Shown piece by piece: positions 34,734 through 43,753 of a stretch of DNA of 64,000 bases. Under the pieces are notes generated by a model. The model saw only the letters and a program-made list of their open reading frames with translations. It was not told where the DNA came from and made no database searches. The position numbers were made by a program, and so were the translations under genes. The DNA is from Cupriavidus metallidurans CH34 (lineage in GTDB: Bacteria; Pseudomonadota; Gammaproteobacteria; Burkholderiales; Burkholderiaceae): NCBI RefSeq assembly GCF_000196015.1, contig NC_007973.1, positions 2,790,001 through 2,854,000 on the forward strand, written 5' to 3'. Within the stretch, counting starts at the first letter, position 1; every line of letters starts with the position of its first letter.

Positions 34734-36856
34734 TTTCCACCCTCCCCTTGCTCCATCACGATCACCGCATCGAGCGGCAATGCGCCCTCTCCCGCAACGC
34801 CGACCCATACCGGATTCAGATCCATCTCGACCAGATGGTCACCATGCGCGACGACAAAGTCCGACACTTTCACCAGCAGCGCAGTCAGCGCGGCGATGTC
34901 GCGCCGTGGCTTGCCTCGCGCGCCATCGAGCAGCGGGAAGCAGCGCACCTCGCGAATCATGGCCTCGGCCTCCGTGGCCGACAGCGGTAGCATCCGGCGC
35001 GATACGTCCTTGAAGACTTCCACGTAGATCCCGCCGAGACCGAAGGTCAGGATGTGGCCGAACACCGGATCGCGCGACACGCCAATCAGGATCTCCAGTC
35101 CACCCGGCGCGGCCATGTGTTCCAACAGAATCCCGTCGATACGCGCATCGGGCATATTGCGCTTGACCGACGTGTGAATGCTCTCCCATGCCGCTTCGAG
35201 TCCCGCATCATCGTGAATGCCGACCACCACACCGCCGACATCCGACTTGTGCTGAATCTGCTCGCTCACCACCTTGGCCACCAGCGGATACCCCACCTCG
35301 CGCGCCAGCAAACGCGCCTGCGCCAGCGTGGCCGCCACGCGGGACACCGGAATAGCGATGCCGGCCGCACGCAGCATCGCCTTGCCCTCGGGCTCTGACA
35401 GGGCCCGCGTCGGCACATCGGCGACGGGCCGCGCTGCAGTCTGCATCAGCGGCTTGAAGTCGATATCGGCGCGGGCGCGCCAGTCCGCGTAACCCATCCA
35501 GCGCTCCACGGCCTTGACCGCCTTGCTGATGCTGCGCACGGGCGCCAGGCCTGCATCGGCAAACACCTTGTAGGCCCCGCCCTGACGCTCGCTCATCCAG
35601 ATCGGCAACATCGGCACCGGACTCTCTTTCTGCACGTCGGCCGTGATATCGGCAGCGAGCTTGGTGATGTCGCCATACTCGAGCGCCTGCGGCAAAAGTA
35701 CCAGCGACACGCTCGGGTCATTGCAGACCGCCTGCAGGCACGTGCGCGCCAGCTCCGGCTTTGCCATCACCGCGGTGGTGGTGTCGATGGGGTTGTCGAT
35801 TGCGGCATACGACGGCAGCGCGTCGCGCAGCACGGCAAGCGTCTCCGGCGCGAACTCCGCCAGTTTCAATCCGGCATTGCCGACCATGTCGGCGCACAGT
35901 GCCGCCGTGCCGCCCGATCCCGAATAGATGGCCAGCGCGCCGCCCTGACGCGGCATGCCGCGCGCGAACAGCCAGGCGGTGTCGATCAATTCGTCGATGT
36001 CATCCACCTCCACCACGCCAAGCTGCGCGAACACGGCGCTGTTGACCTCCGCCGAGCCGGTGATCGACGCCGTGTGCGACTGCGCCGCCTTGCGGCCGTA
36101 CTCGGAGCGTCCCACCTTCAGCACCACCACCGGCTTGCCCTTGCGCGCCGCGTGCTGCACGGCGGCGACGAACTTGCGGCCATCGTTGACGCCTTCGAGC
36201 AGCGTGGCGATGACCTTGATATCCGGCGCGTCGGCCATGTAGTGGATGAAGTCGCTCACCTGCAAATCGACCTCGTTGCCGCTGGAACTCCAGAGCGCCA
36301 CGCCGATGCCACGGTCCATCGCCTGCAGCACATTGCGGCCCAGGCCGCCACCCTGCGTGGCCAGCCCGACCGGCCCGCCGCGAAGATCGTGCCGGAACGA
36401 TGGCGAGAACGTGAAGCCGAGACGCTCCGTGATATTGGTCAGGCCCGGGCAATTCGGTCCGTAGATGCGCATGCCCGTGCGCGCCACGATCTCCTTCATG
36501 GTCTGCTCGGCGGCCTTGCCTTCCTCGCCGGCTTCGCCGAAGCCCGAGGTCAGAATAATCGCGAAGCGCACCCCTTTCTCGCCGCATTGTTCAAGCACCG
36601 CGAGCACGTGCTCGGCGGGCACCGCTACCAGAGCGGTGTCGGGCACTGACGGCAGCGAGGCCACATCGGGCCATGCCTTGCGCCCTGCCACTTCCGGCTT
36701 GGTCGCGTTGACCAGATAGACGTCGCCTTTGAAGTCGGAATGGTCCATCAGATTCTCGAGTGCGCGCGCGCCAATGCTGCCGCTGCGGTCGCTGGCCCCA
36801 ACCAGGGCGATGGAACGCGGGCTGACGAGCCGCGACAGGTCTTGGTATGTCTCCAT
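34730..36856 (-). CDS. ADP-forming acyl-CoA synthetase-like protein (fused alpha/beta)
   Basis: A 708-aa protein of the acetate-CoA ligase (ADP-forming)/Pat-type superfamily. Order of domains: CoA-binding Rossmann domain (SPRSIALVGASDRSGSIG, 12-29), succinyl-CoA-ligase-like domains with the probable phospho-histidine H261 (SHTASITGS), and a C-terminal ATP-grasp domain from ~490 (AREVGYPLVAKVVSEQIQHKSDVGG). It lacks a C-terminal GNAT acetyltransferase, so it is an enzyme rather than a Pat protein. It would make an acyl-CoA from acid, CoA and ATP reversibly. The ATG at 36856 gives the typical METYQDLSRLVSPRS. It is coupled to caiB downstream. Confidence 0.9.
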   Translation of the reverse strand: METYQDLSRLVSPRSIALVGASDRSGSIGARALENLMDHSDFKGDVYLVNATKPEVAGRKAWPDVASLPSVPDTALVAVPAEHVLAVLEQCGEKGVRFAIILTSGFGEAGEEGKAAEQTMKEIVARTGMRIYGPNCPGLTNITERLGFTFSPSFRHDLRGGPVGLATQGGGLGRNVLQAMDRGIGVALWSSSGNEVDLQVSDFIHYMADAPDIKVIATLLEGVNDGRKFVAAVQHAARKGKPVVVLKVGRSEYGRKAAQSHTASITGSAEVNSAVFAQLGVVEVDDIDELIDTAWLFARGMPRQGGALAIYSGSGGTAALCADMVGNAGLKLAEFAPETLAVLRDALPSYAAIDNPIDTTTAVMAKPELARTCLQAVCNDPSVSLVLLPQALEYGDITKLAADITADVQKESPVPMLPIWMSERQGGAYKVFADAGLAPVRSISKAVKAVERWMGYADWRARADIDFKPLMQTAARPVADVPTRALSEPEGKAMLRAAGIAIPVSRVAATLAQARLLAREVGYPLVAKVVSEQIQHKSDVGGVVVGIHDDAGLEAAWESIHTSVKRNMPDARIDGILLEHMAAPGGLEILIGVSRDPVFGHILTFGLGGIYVEVFKDVSRRMLPLSATEAEAMIREVRCFPLLDGARGKPRRDIAALTALLVKVSDFVVAHGDHLVEMDLNPVWVGVAGEGALPLDAVIVMEQGEGGK

Positions 36857-36960
36857 ATTTGTTCTCTCGATGCGGAAGTCTGTGGAGCCCGATGAAGCGC
36901 CGATGTGCTGACGCACTGGTTCACCGCTACGCCGGGCGGAAAAGGTGACAGCTGTGCCGA

Positions 36961-38109
36961 TCAGGCAATCGCCGACATGCCCAGAATCTCGCGACCGACG
37001 ATCAAGGTCTGCACCTCCGTGGTCCCCTCGGGAATGGTGCCGCCGCGCGTGTCGCGGAAGATGCGTTCGATCGGATAATCGGTGGCGTAACCCAGACCGC
37101 CATGCACCTGCAGCGCCATGCTGGCTACTTCGTGCGCGGCCTCGGTCGCATACAGCTTGGCGATCGACGCTGAGACACGCGTGTCCTCGCCACGGTCGAG
37201 TGCCATCGCGGCGCGATACCCGAGCGCGCGAGCGGCTTCCACCCGGATCGTCATGTCCACGATCATCTTCTGCACGAGCTGAAAGCTGCCGATGGCACGA
37301 CCGAACTGCGTGCGCGTCTTGGCGTAGTCCGTAGCCAGATCGAGCGCGCACTGCGCCGCGCCCACAGCGCCCATCGCGATATTGACGCGCGCGCCATCCA
37401 GGCCCTGCAGCATACGCTTGAGCGCGCCGCCTTCCTCGCCGAGCAGGTTCTCGCGCGGCACACGCACGTTGTCGAAACCGAGCTCGGCGGTGCCGGTACT
37501 GCGCAGCACCATGGTGTCCACGCGACGCACCTCGTAGGGGCTGACCTCGCGCTCCACCAGGAACGTCGACAGCTGGCCTTCGCAGTTGTCGCTATAGGTG
37601 CGCGCCACCACGATGCCGAAGTCGGCAAACGCGCCGTTGGTGATCCAGAGCTTGCGGCCGTTGAGCACGTAGTGGTCGCCCTTCAGGTCGGCGCGCGTCT
37701 GGATCTGCGCGATATTGGAACCGGTGCCAGGCTCGCTGATCGCTGTGAACACCTTGCGCTCGCAGGCCAGCAACGGATCGAGGAAACGGGTCTTCTGGTC
37801 CGGCGTGCCGACTGCGGCAAGCTTGGCGATCGGGCCGTTAGTGATGTTCAGGATGGTGCGCAGCGAAAGCCAGGCATAGCCGGCCTCTTCCATCATCATC
37901 GCCCAAGTGAGCTGGTCCAGCCCCATCCCGCCCTGTTCCTCTGACAGGCGCCCGCCGATGTAGCCGAACTGCGCCAGCCCCTTCAAGATCTCGAACGGAA
38001 AGGTCTTCTCCTGATCATGCCGGCTGATCAGCGGAGCAACCTCCGCCTGCATGAATCGGCGAATGTTGTCGCGCAGCAGTCGCTGCTCTGGCGTGGCTTC
38101 GAAAAACAT
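36961..38109 (-). CDS. Acyl-CoA dehydrogenase
   Basis: A 382-aa FAD enzyme that makes an alpha,beta double bond in an acyl-CoA. FTAISEPGTGSN (121-132) and LWITNGAFADFGIV are FAD/substrate motifs. The catalytic base is E361 in IPEGTTEVQ, at the usual C-terminal position. MALQVHGGLGYATDYPIERIFRD is typical. The start MFFEATPEQRLLRDN follows GGAGACATC. It is the first structural gene of the leftward operon, 108 nt after the IclR gene. Confidence 0.93.
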   Translation of the reverse strand: MFFEATPEQRLLRDNIRRFMQAEVAPLISRHDQEKTFPFEILKGLAQFGYIGGRLSEEQGGMGLDQLTWAMMMEEAGYAWLSLRTILNITNGPIAKLAAVGTPDQKTRFLDPLLACERKVFTAISEPGTGSNIAQIQTRADLKGDHYVLNGRKLWITNGAFADFGIVVARTYSDNCEGQLSTFLVEREVSPYEVRRVDTMVLRSTGTAELGFDNVRVPRENLLGEEGGALKRMLQGLDGARVNIAMGAVGAAQCALDLATDYAKTRTQFGRAIGSFQLVQKMIVDMTIRVEAARALGYRAAMALDRGEDTRVSASIAKLYATEAAHEVASMALQVHGGLGYATDYPIERIFRDTRGGTIPEGTTEVQTLIVGREILGMSAIA

Positions 38110-38217
38110 GGATGTCTCCTGTAATAGTCCGGTTGGGAAATGCATCCGGCGCCAGCGGCATCATCGCCAGGCACCGTCGAAACAAAGCCGGCCACAGGAG
38201 CGGTCCCATGTGCCGGC

Positions 38218-38967
38218 CTAATCCTTCTGGGCGGTCGGGAAAACCAGATCCCGCGCTGCCTCGATCACCTCCAGGTACTCGTCCTTGCGGCGATTGAATC
38301 GTTCGGTGGGGCCCGCCAACGAGATCGCGAACGGCTCGTCGCCGATCCGCCCGGCCACCGCGATGGCCGTCACCCCTTCTCCTCCCTCGTCCTCGACCCA
38401 CGCCCAGCCGCGCTCGCGCACTTCGGCGACCTGCTTTTCCAGCGCGACCGGATTGACTTCCGTCTTCGGCCCCAGCTTGGGCAGCGCGCGCAGGCGCAAC
38501 TGCCGCGCGGCGTCTTCCGGCGGCAGCACCGCCAGCAACGCCTTGCCGAGCGCCGTGGCGTGCAAGGCCAGGCGCTTGCCAACGCGCAGTACGTAACGCA
38601 GTTCGTAGCGACTTTCCTGGAAGCCAGTCACCCGCACGTAGGCGCCATCCAGCCGGCCGCATAGCGAGGTCTCGCCCGTCTTGCCAGTGAGGAACTCCGT
38701 GGCCTCGGCCGCCACGGCGGCCAGCGGATCGTTGCCCGCAATGGCCTCGCAGATCGAATGGAGCCGCATCGTGGGATAGAAGCGGCGCGTGCGCGCGGTA
38801 CGCATCAGGTACCCCGTCTCGGTCAGCGTATGCAGCAGGTCCGAGCAACTGCTCTCCGGCAGGTCGAGCAGGCGCGCAAGTTCCGAATTGGAGAGCTCGC
38901 GCTTCTCGCGCGAGAACACCTCGAAGACGGCAAGGCTGCGCGCGGCAGCAGGAACAAAGCTAGGCAT
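38218..38967 (-). CDS. IclR family regulator of the acyl-CoA cluster
   Basis: A 249-aa regulator. The HTH occupies about 8-65 (SLAVFEVFSREKRELSNSEL, then ARLLDLPESSCSDLLHTL); the effector domain follows (RLALHATALGKALLAVLPPE, GVTAIAVAGRIG). It lies between the leftward acyl-CoA dehydrogenase operon and the rightward thiolase operon. Inverted TACGAGATTTCG elements next to its start are probable autoregulatory sites. Confidence 0.92.
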   Translation of the reverse strand: MPSFVPAAARSLAVFEVFSREKRELSNSELARLLDLPESSCSDLLHTLTETGYLMRTARTRRFYPTMRLHSICEAIAGNDPLAAVAAEATEFLTGKTGETSLCGRLDGAYVRVTGFQESRYELRYVLRVGKRLALHATALGKALLAVLPPEDAARQLRLRALPKLGPKTEVNPVALEKQVAEVRERGWAWVEDEGGEGVTAIAVAGRIGDEPFAISLAGPTERFNRRKDEYLEVIEAARDLVFPTAQKD

Positions 38968-38975
38968 GGGTTCTC

Positions 38976-39033
38976 CGAAATCTCGTATTGAAAGGGCAAC
39001 ATCCGCCCAAACCGCACAGTCTACGAGATTTCG
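38976..39033. promoter_or_regulatory. 12-bp inverted repeat beside iclR start
   Basis: CGAAATCTCGTA (38976-38987) and TACGAGATTTCG (39022-39033) are perfect inverted copies 34 bp apart. The right copy extends to a small palindrome TACGA-GATT-TCGTA. Likely two IclR dimer sites controlling the regulator gene. Confidence 0.6.
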
Positions 39034-39063
39034 TACGCGTTTCCGTGTTTGACAGGTGACATG

Positions 39064-39101
39064 ACTACGATATACTGGATACTAATCCGACCTATCGTAG
39101 T
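39064..39101. promoter_or_regulatory. Inverted CTACGATA sites before the thiolase operon
   Basis: CTACGATA (39065-39072) and TATCGTAG (39093-39100) are perfect inverted copies. They lie about 100-137 nt upstream of the DUF35 gene and share their core with the site before the Bug gene at 32.5 kb. Confidence 0.6.
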
Positions 39102-39200
39102 TGTGCAAGATAAAGATCGGCCGATGGCACCCGCGACGGCGCGTCGACGTACAAGGCACCCGCGCACCGATGGGCAAACAGACACTGAAGAGGAGACACG

Positions 39201-39605
39201 ATGCAGACTGCGGAATCCCGCTCGCCTGAAACACAAGCAGCGCCAAGCCTGGCCGTCCTGCGCTGCGGCGCATGTGGCAAGCCCACCTATCCCGCTTCCG
39301 CCTATGGCTGCCAGTACTGCGGCGCCGAGCCCGAGCGCGGCACGGTGGAACAAATGCCGGCGCGAGGCACGCTGCGCAATTACGTGACTGTCCATGCGCC
39401 GCTGGTGCGCGACATGCCGCCGCCGTTCGTCGTCGGCGAGGTCGACTTTGCGGAAGGCATTCGCGAAGAGGTCCTGCTCGACGTCGCCAGCGAAGCGGAG
39501 CTGGCCCCGGGCATGACGGTTCAGGGCGTGATCCGCGCCGACGCTCCGTGCGGCGACCGCTATCCGCTGCGCTTCGTACCCGCCAGCCAGGAGGTGCAAC
39601 GATGA
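39201..39605 (+). CDS. Zn-ribbon OB-fold (DUF35) thiolase partner
   Basis: A 134-aa protein. The N-terminal zinc ribbon has C22-x2-C25 and C37-x2-C40, followed by an OB fold (RGTLRNYVTVHAPL, YPLRFVPA). DUF35 proteins form complexes with SCP2-type thiolases or aldolases, as in ChsH2-Ltp2 or BbsA-BbsB, and are needed for their activity. Its stop overlaps the thiolase start (ATGA), matching such a complex. AGAGGAGACACG before the ATG is the ribosome site. Confidence 0.88.
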   Translation: MQTAESRSPETQAAPSLAVLRCGACGKPTYPASAYGCQYCGAEPERGTVEQMPARGTLRNYVTVHAPLVRDMPPPFVVGEVDFAEGIREEVLLDVASEAELAPGMTVQGVIRADAPCGDRYPLRFVPASQEVQR

Positions 39606-40750
39606 ACCGCCTGCTGCAGCAAACCTCGGTCTATGTCATCGGCGTCGGCCTGCATCCGTACCAGTTCGCGTCGGATACCCCTTATGTCAGCCTCGGTCTG
39701 CGTGCGATGCGCGAGGCGCTGTCGGACGCCGGCATCGCCTGGCCCGAGGTGCAGAGCGCCTACGTGGGCACCTCGGCAATCGGCATGGCAACGGGACGCG
39801 TGATGTTCCGCCACCTGGGCTCTACCGGCCTGGCCGTGACACAGGTGGAAAGCGCCTCGGCATCGGGCTGCTCGGCGTTCCGCCAGGCGTGCCTGGAAGT
39901 GGCAAGCGGCGTCTCGGACGTGGTGGTGGCAATCGGCGTCGACAAGTTCGGCGATGGCCGCAAGGCGGCCGACAAGGACGGCCTGCCGCACCTTGCGCCC
40001 ACCGCGACCATGCCGCCCGTGAAGTTCGCGCTGATGGCGCATGAATACCTGCGCCAGCACGGGCTGAAGCCCGAAGCGATGGCGCGCGTCGCGGTAAAGA
40101 ACCATGGCAACGCTGCGCTCAACCCATATGCGCAGTTCCGCAAGGCTCGTACGCTCGAGCAGGTCATGGCTTCGCCCAAGGTGGTGGGTGACCTGACGGT
40201 GCAGCAGTGCTGCCCGCGTGGCGATGGCGCCGCAGCCGTGATCGTGGTGTCCGAGGCCGCGATCAAGCGGCTCGGCCTGGACAAGCGCCGCGCCGTGCGC
40301 GTGCTGGCATCGGTGGCGAACAGCGAAGAACTGGAACACGGCGATTCGTCTGCAGCCGTCGACATGGTGCGCAAGTCCACCGCGATGGCGTACGAGCAGG
40401 CCGGCGTCGGCCCCCGCGACCTGAACCTGGTGGAGTTGCACGAGGCCTTTTCGATCGAGGAATTGGTCTACACCGAAGCGATGGACCTGTGCGCGCCCGG
40501 AGAAGGCGCGGCATGGCTCGAACGCGGCGCTTCCGCCATTGGCGGCGAATGCGCGGTCAATGCTTCGGGTGGCCTGCTCGGCATGGGCCACCCGACCGGC
40601 CCGACCGGCATCGGGCAGATCGCCGAAATCACGCGCCAGATTCGCGGCGAGGCACACGGACGGCAGCACCCCGGCGCACGCCTGGGGCTCGCCCACATGA
40701 TCGGGCTCGGCTCGGTGGCCTTCGCGCACATCCTGGCAGCATCGCACTGA
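39602..40750 (+). CDS. SCP2-type thiolase or aldolase
   Basis: A 382-aa thiolase-superfamily protein. The nucleophilic cysteine is C90 in SASASGCSAFRQA. HEAF (H280) and GHPTGPTG (H330) are present. The usual second catalytic cysteine near the C-terminus is absent: the segment reads HMIGLGSVAF. This pattern fits the SCP-x/lipid-transfer thiolase group, which includes retro-aldolases working with DUF35 partners. So it may cleave a beta-keto or beta-hydroxy acyl-CoA. Translationally coupled to the DUF35 gene. Confidence 0.88.
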   Translation: MNRLLQQTSVYVIGVGLHPYQFASDTPYVSLGLRAMREALSDAGIAWPEVQSAYVGTSAIGMATGRVMFRHLGSTGLAVTQVESASASGCSAFRQACLEVASGVSDVVVAIGVDKFGDGRKAADKDGLPHLAPTATMPPVKFALMAHEYLRQHGLKPEAMARVAVKNHGNAALNPYAQFRKARTLEQVMASPKVVGDLTVQQCCPRGDGAAAVIVVSEAAIKRLGLDKRRAVRVLASVANSEELEHGDSSAAVDMVRKSTAMAYEQAGVGPRDLNLVELHEAFSIEELVYTEAMDLCAPGEGAAWLERGASAIGGECAVNASGGLLGMGHPTGPTGIGQIAEITRQIRGEAHGRQHPGARLGLAHMIGLGSVAFAHILAASH

Positions 40751-40823
40751 CCGTGCGGATGCGCCTGCCGCGAGCACGGCTGGCGCATCCGTCGCGCACA
40801 TCATTCCAGGCAAGGAGACAAGG

Positions 40824-41615
40824 ATGCAATTCGAAACCCTGTTGTACGAAGTGGTCGACGGCGTGGCCATCATCCGGCTAAACCGCCCGGATCGCATGAA
40901 CACACTCGGCGGCACCATGAAACCCGATCTCGCCCGCGCGTTCTTCGAGTTGGCCCGTGATGACACCAGCGTTCGCTGTGTAGTGCTGACCGGCACCGGC
41001 GATAGAGCATTCTGCGCGGGCGCCGACATCAAGGAACGCGCCGGCGGCACGGCCCACCCCGCCGACTACTACGTCACGCAGCAACGCACGCACGAGCTGT
41101 TCCGTGGCATCGAGGAATTCGAGAAACCGGTGATCGCCGCCATCAATGGCGTAGCGCTCGGCGGCGGCCTGGAACTGGCCCTGTGCGCCGACATCCGCCT
41201 GGCCGCCAGATCGGCACGATTCGGCCTGCCAGAGATCAAGCTCGGCGTCATTCCCGCGGCGGGCGGCACGCAGCGCCTGCCGCGCGTGGTGGGTCCGGCC
41301 ATCGCCAAGGAACTGATCTTTACCAGCGAACTGATCAACGCCGACGCCGCGAAAGACATCCGCCTGGTGAACCGTGTGATCGACGACGACAAGCTGATGG
41401 ATGCGGCACTGACGATGGCCAGGCGCATCGCCGCGCAACCACCGCTGGCCGTGCGCTTCGCCAAGCGGTCGGTCAACCTGGGCATGCAGGGCTCGGTCGA
41501 CATGGGCCTGCAGTTCGAATGCTACGGCGCGGCCATGGTGATGGACAGCGAGGACAGGAAGGAAGGGATGCGCGCATTCGTCGAGAAGCGCGAGCCCCGG
41601 TTCGTCGGGCGCTAG
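40824..41615 (+). CDS. Enoyl-CoA hydratase/isomerase
   Basis: A 263-aa crotonase-family enzyme. Oxyanion-hole segments are AFCAGADIKE and ALGGGLELALCADIRLAA. The glutamate region FGLPEIKLGVIPAAGGTQRLPR is intact, consistent with hydratase activity on an enoyl-CoA made by the dehydrogenase of the cluster. GGAGACAAGG precedes the ATG. Third gene of the rightward operon. Confidence 0.92.
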   Translation: MQFETLLYEVVDGVAIIRLNRPDRMNTLGGTMKPDLARAFFELARDDTSVRCVVLTGTGDRAFCAGADIKERAGGTAHPADYYVTQQRTHELFRGIEEFEKPVIAAINGVALGGGLELALCADIRLAARSARFGLPEIKLGVIPAAGGTQRLPRVVGPAIAKELIFTSELINADAAKDIRLVNRVIDDDKLMDAALTMARRIAAQPPLAVRFAKRSVNLGMQGSVDMGLQFECYGAAMVMDSEDRKEGMRAFVEKREPRFVGR

Positions 41616-41669
41616 TCCGCACGCGAACGGCATCGAAACACGGAACATCGAAAACTGGAGGAGTACGGA

Positions 41670-42482
41670 ATGGAACTGCATCTGCAAGGCAAGGTGGCAT
41701 TGGTAACTGGAGGCGGACAAGGCGTAGGCCGACGCATCTGCCTGGAACTCGCCGGCGAAGGCGTCAAGGTGGTGATCAACGACTACTTCCTGGAGCGCGC
41801 GCAGGCGGTGCAAAAGGAGATCGAAGCAGCGGGCGGCCAGGCATTGGCCGTGCAGGCAGATATCGGCGACTCGGAACAGGTGGAACGCATGTTCGCGGCG
41901 GCGCGTGAACGCTTCGGCGACGTCGATATCCTGGTGAACAACGCCGGCGTGACCGTGGCGCGTCGCACCAAGGGCGGTATGCCCCCAACGTTCATGGAAA
42001 TGCCGGTGGAAGACTGGAAGGAAGTCGTCGACCTGAACATCTACGGCGTGATGAACTGCTGCCACAGCGCCCTGCCCGGCATGCAACGCAAGGGCGGCGG
42101 CAAGATTGTCAACATCATGTCCGAAGCCGGACGCGTCGGCGAGGCACGCCTGGCGGTCTACTCGGGCGCCAAGGCCGCCATGCTGGGCTTCGCGAAGGCG
42201 ATCGCGCAGGAGCACGGCCGTGACTGCATCAACGTGAACACCATCGCACTGGGCGCGGTGTCGCACGAGGGGATCGCCAACGGCCCGCTGCATCCGTCGT
42301 CCACCCCCGAGACCGACGATCGCCTCAAGAAAATGCTCGGCGCCTACCCGATCGCACGCGGGCTCGGCAGGCTGTCACGGCCCGAGGACATCTCGGGCGT
42401 GGTGGCTTTCCTGGCATCGGATCGCGCGGCCTTCATCACCGGCCAGAGCCTTGGTGTGAGTGGCGGCTACGTGATGCTCTGA
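41670..42482 (+). CDS. Short-chain dehydrogenase/reductase
   Basis: A 270-aa SDR. NAD(P) motif TGGGQGVG (13-20), NNAG (90-93), and the catalytic S151-Y164-K168 set (MSEAGR, YSGAKAA) are present. D38 (INDYF) after beta-2 suggests NAD rather than NADP. It probably oxidises the 3-hydroxyacyl-CoA formed by the hydratase. CTGGAGGAGTACGG precedes the ATG. Confidence 0.92.
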   Translation: MELHLQGKVALVTGGGQGVGRRICLELAGEGVKVVINDYFLERAQAVQKEIEAAGGQALAVQADIGDSEQVERMFAAARERFGDVDILVNNAGVTVARRTKGGMPPTFMEMPVEDWKEVVDLNIYGVMNCCHSALPGMQRKGGGKIVNIMSEAGRVGEARLAVYSGAKAAMLGFAKAIAQEHGRDCINVNTIALGAVSHEGIANGPLHPSSTPETDDRLKKMLGAYPIARGLGRLSRPEDISGVVAFLASDRAAFITGQSLGVSGGYVML

Positions 42483-42533
42483 AGCCAACCTCTTTGGCAC
42501 ACACACATCCTGACGCCCGACCGAGGAGAACAC

Positions 42534-43562
42534 ATGAGTCCGGCAGCATCCGGCCACGCGGCCGAACGCATCTTCCAGACGCGCCTGGCGGCGCTGCTGG
42601 ATATCCGTTATCCGATCCTGCTGGGCGGCATGCAACTCCTCGGCACGTCCGATGTGGTGGCAGCGGTGGTCAACGCGGGAGCGATGGGGTTCATCACCGC
42701 GCGCTCCTTCCCGACCCTCGAGGCCTTTCGCGCCGACCTGCGCCGTTGCCGCACGCTGACCCGGGGCAGGCCCTTTGGTGTCAACGTCACGCTCTCGGCT
42801 CGCGAGGATCGGAACCAGTTGGCCGCTGCATGGATCGACGTGGCGCTGGACGAAGGCGTGCGCGTGTTCGAGAGCGCGGGCATGTCACCCGAGCGACTCG
42901 TCGCGCCGATCCATGCTGGCGGTGGCCTGCTGATCCACAAGTGCCCAAGCGTGCGCCACGCGGTCACAGCGCAGCGGCTTGGCGTGGACGCCGTCGCGCT
43001 GGTCGGACTCGAGGAAGGGGGACACCCTGGTGCCAACCAGTTGTCGGCCTTCGTCAATGGCGCGTTTGCGCTGGAGCGTGTGGAGATCCCGCTCGTGATC
43101 GGCGGCGGCATCGGCAGCGGCCGTCAGATCGCGGCCGCGCTGGCGCTTGGCGCCGATGGCGTGGTGATGGGCAGCCGCTTCATGGTGGCAGCGGAGATCG
43201 CCACCCATCGCGCACTAAAGGAACGCATCGTCGCCGCCGACGAGCACTGTTCGATTGCGATCCTACGCAGCCTGAACGATACCTGGCGCGTGCTCGACAA
43301 CGCTGCCGCGCGCGAGGTGCAACGCCTCGAAGCCGAAGGCGCCCGCTCGCACGCGGCATTCGGCGACCTCATCCTGTCGTCGCGCACCCAGGAACGCGTG
43401 TACCTGGGCGGCGATACCGACGCCGGCATCGTCTCGCTCGGCCCGGCCGGCGGGTTCGCCGACGCGATCGAATCGGCGGGAAAGATCGTCGAGAGGTTGG
43501 TGGAAGGGGCGTGTGCGGCGTGGGAGGTGATGACAGGGCGGGTGGAACGGGCGTGGGCTTGA
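42534..43562 (+). CDS. Nitronate monooxygenase / NPD-like flavoprotein
   Basis: A 342-aa FMN TIM-barrel protein of the 2-nitropropane dioxygenase/FabK superfamily. IRYPILLGGMQLLGT begins the barrel. VGLEEGGHPG carries H164, at the catalytic histidine position. VIGGGIGSGRQIAAALALGADGVVMGSRF binds the FMN phosphate. In a beta-oxidation setting it might be an enoyl-CoA reductase or a nitronate-detoxifying enzyme; the family alone does not decide. Last gene of the operon. Confidence 0.85.
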   Translation: MSPAASGHAAERIFQTRLAALLDIRYPILLGGMQLLGTSDVVAAVVNAGAMGFITARSFPTLEAFRADLRRCRTLTRGRPFGVNVTLSAREDRNQLAAAWIDVALDEGVRVFESAGMSPERLVAPIHAGGGLLIHKCPSVRHAVTAQRLGVDAVALVGLEEGGHPGANQLSAFVNGAFALERVEIPLVIGGGIGSGRQIAAALALGADGVVMGSRFMVAAEIATHRALKERIVAADEHCSIAILRSLNDTWRVLDNAAAREVQRLEAEGARSHAAFGDLILSSRTQERVYLGGDTDAGIVSLGPAGGFADAIESAGKIVERLVEGACAAWEVMTGRVERAWA

Positions 43563-43617
43563 GTCCTTGATCGACAGTTTTGGTCGATCTACCGCCAGAA
43601 ACAGGCCAGAAACAGAA

Positions 43618-43647
43618 AAGGGGTTACGGCAGAAACCGTAACCCCTT
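43618..43647 (-). terminator. Terminator of the rpoD-tRNA transcript
   Basis: AAGGGGTTACGG and CCGTAACCCCTT form a perfect 12-bp stem with a CAGAAA loop; the A-run at the left gives the U-tract for the leftward strand. Confidence 0.9.
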
Positions 43648-43664
43648 CGCATTTACAACATCAG

Positions 43665-43743
<79 letters not shown>

Positions 43744-43753
43744 TTGAAAGGCG

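Noticed and set aside
34730..36856. Protein lysine acetyltransferase of the Pat type
   Set aside because: The C-terminal GNAT domain that defines Pat is missing; the protein ends after the ATP-grasp domain.
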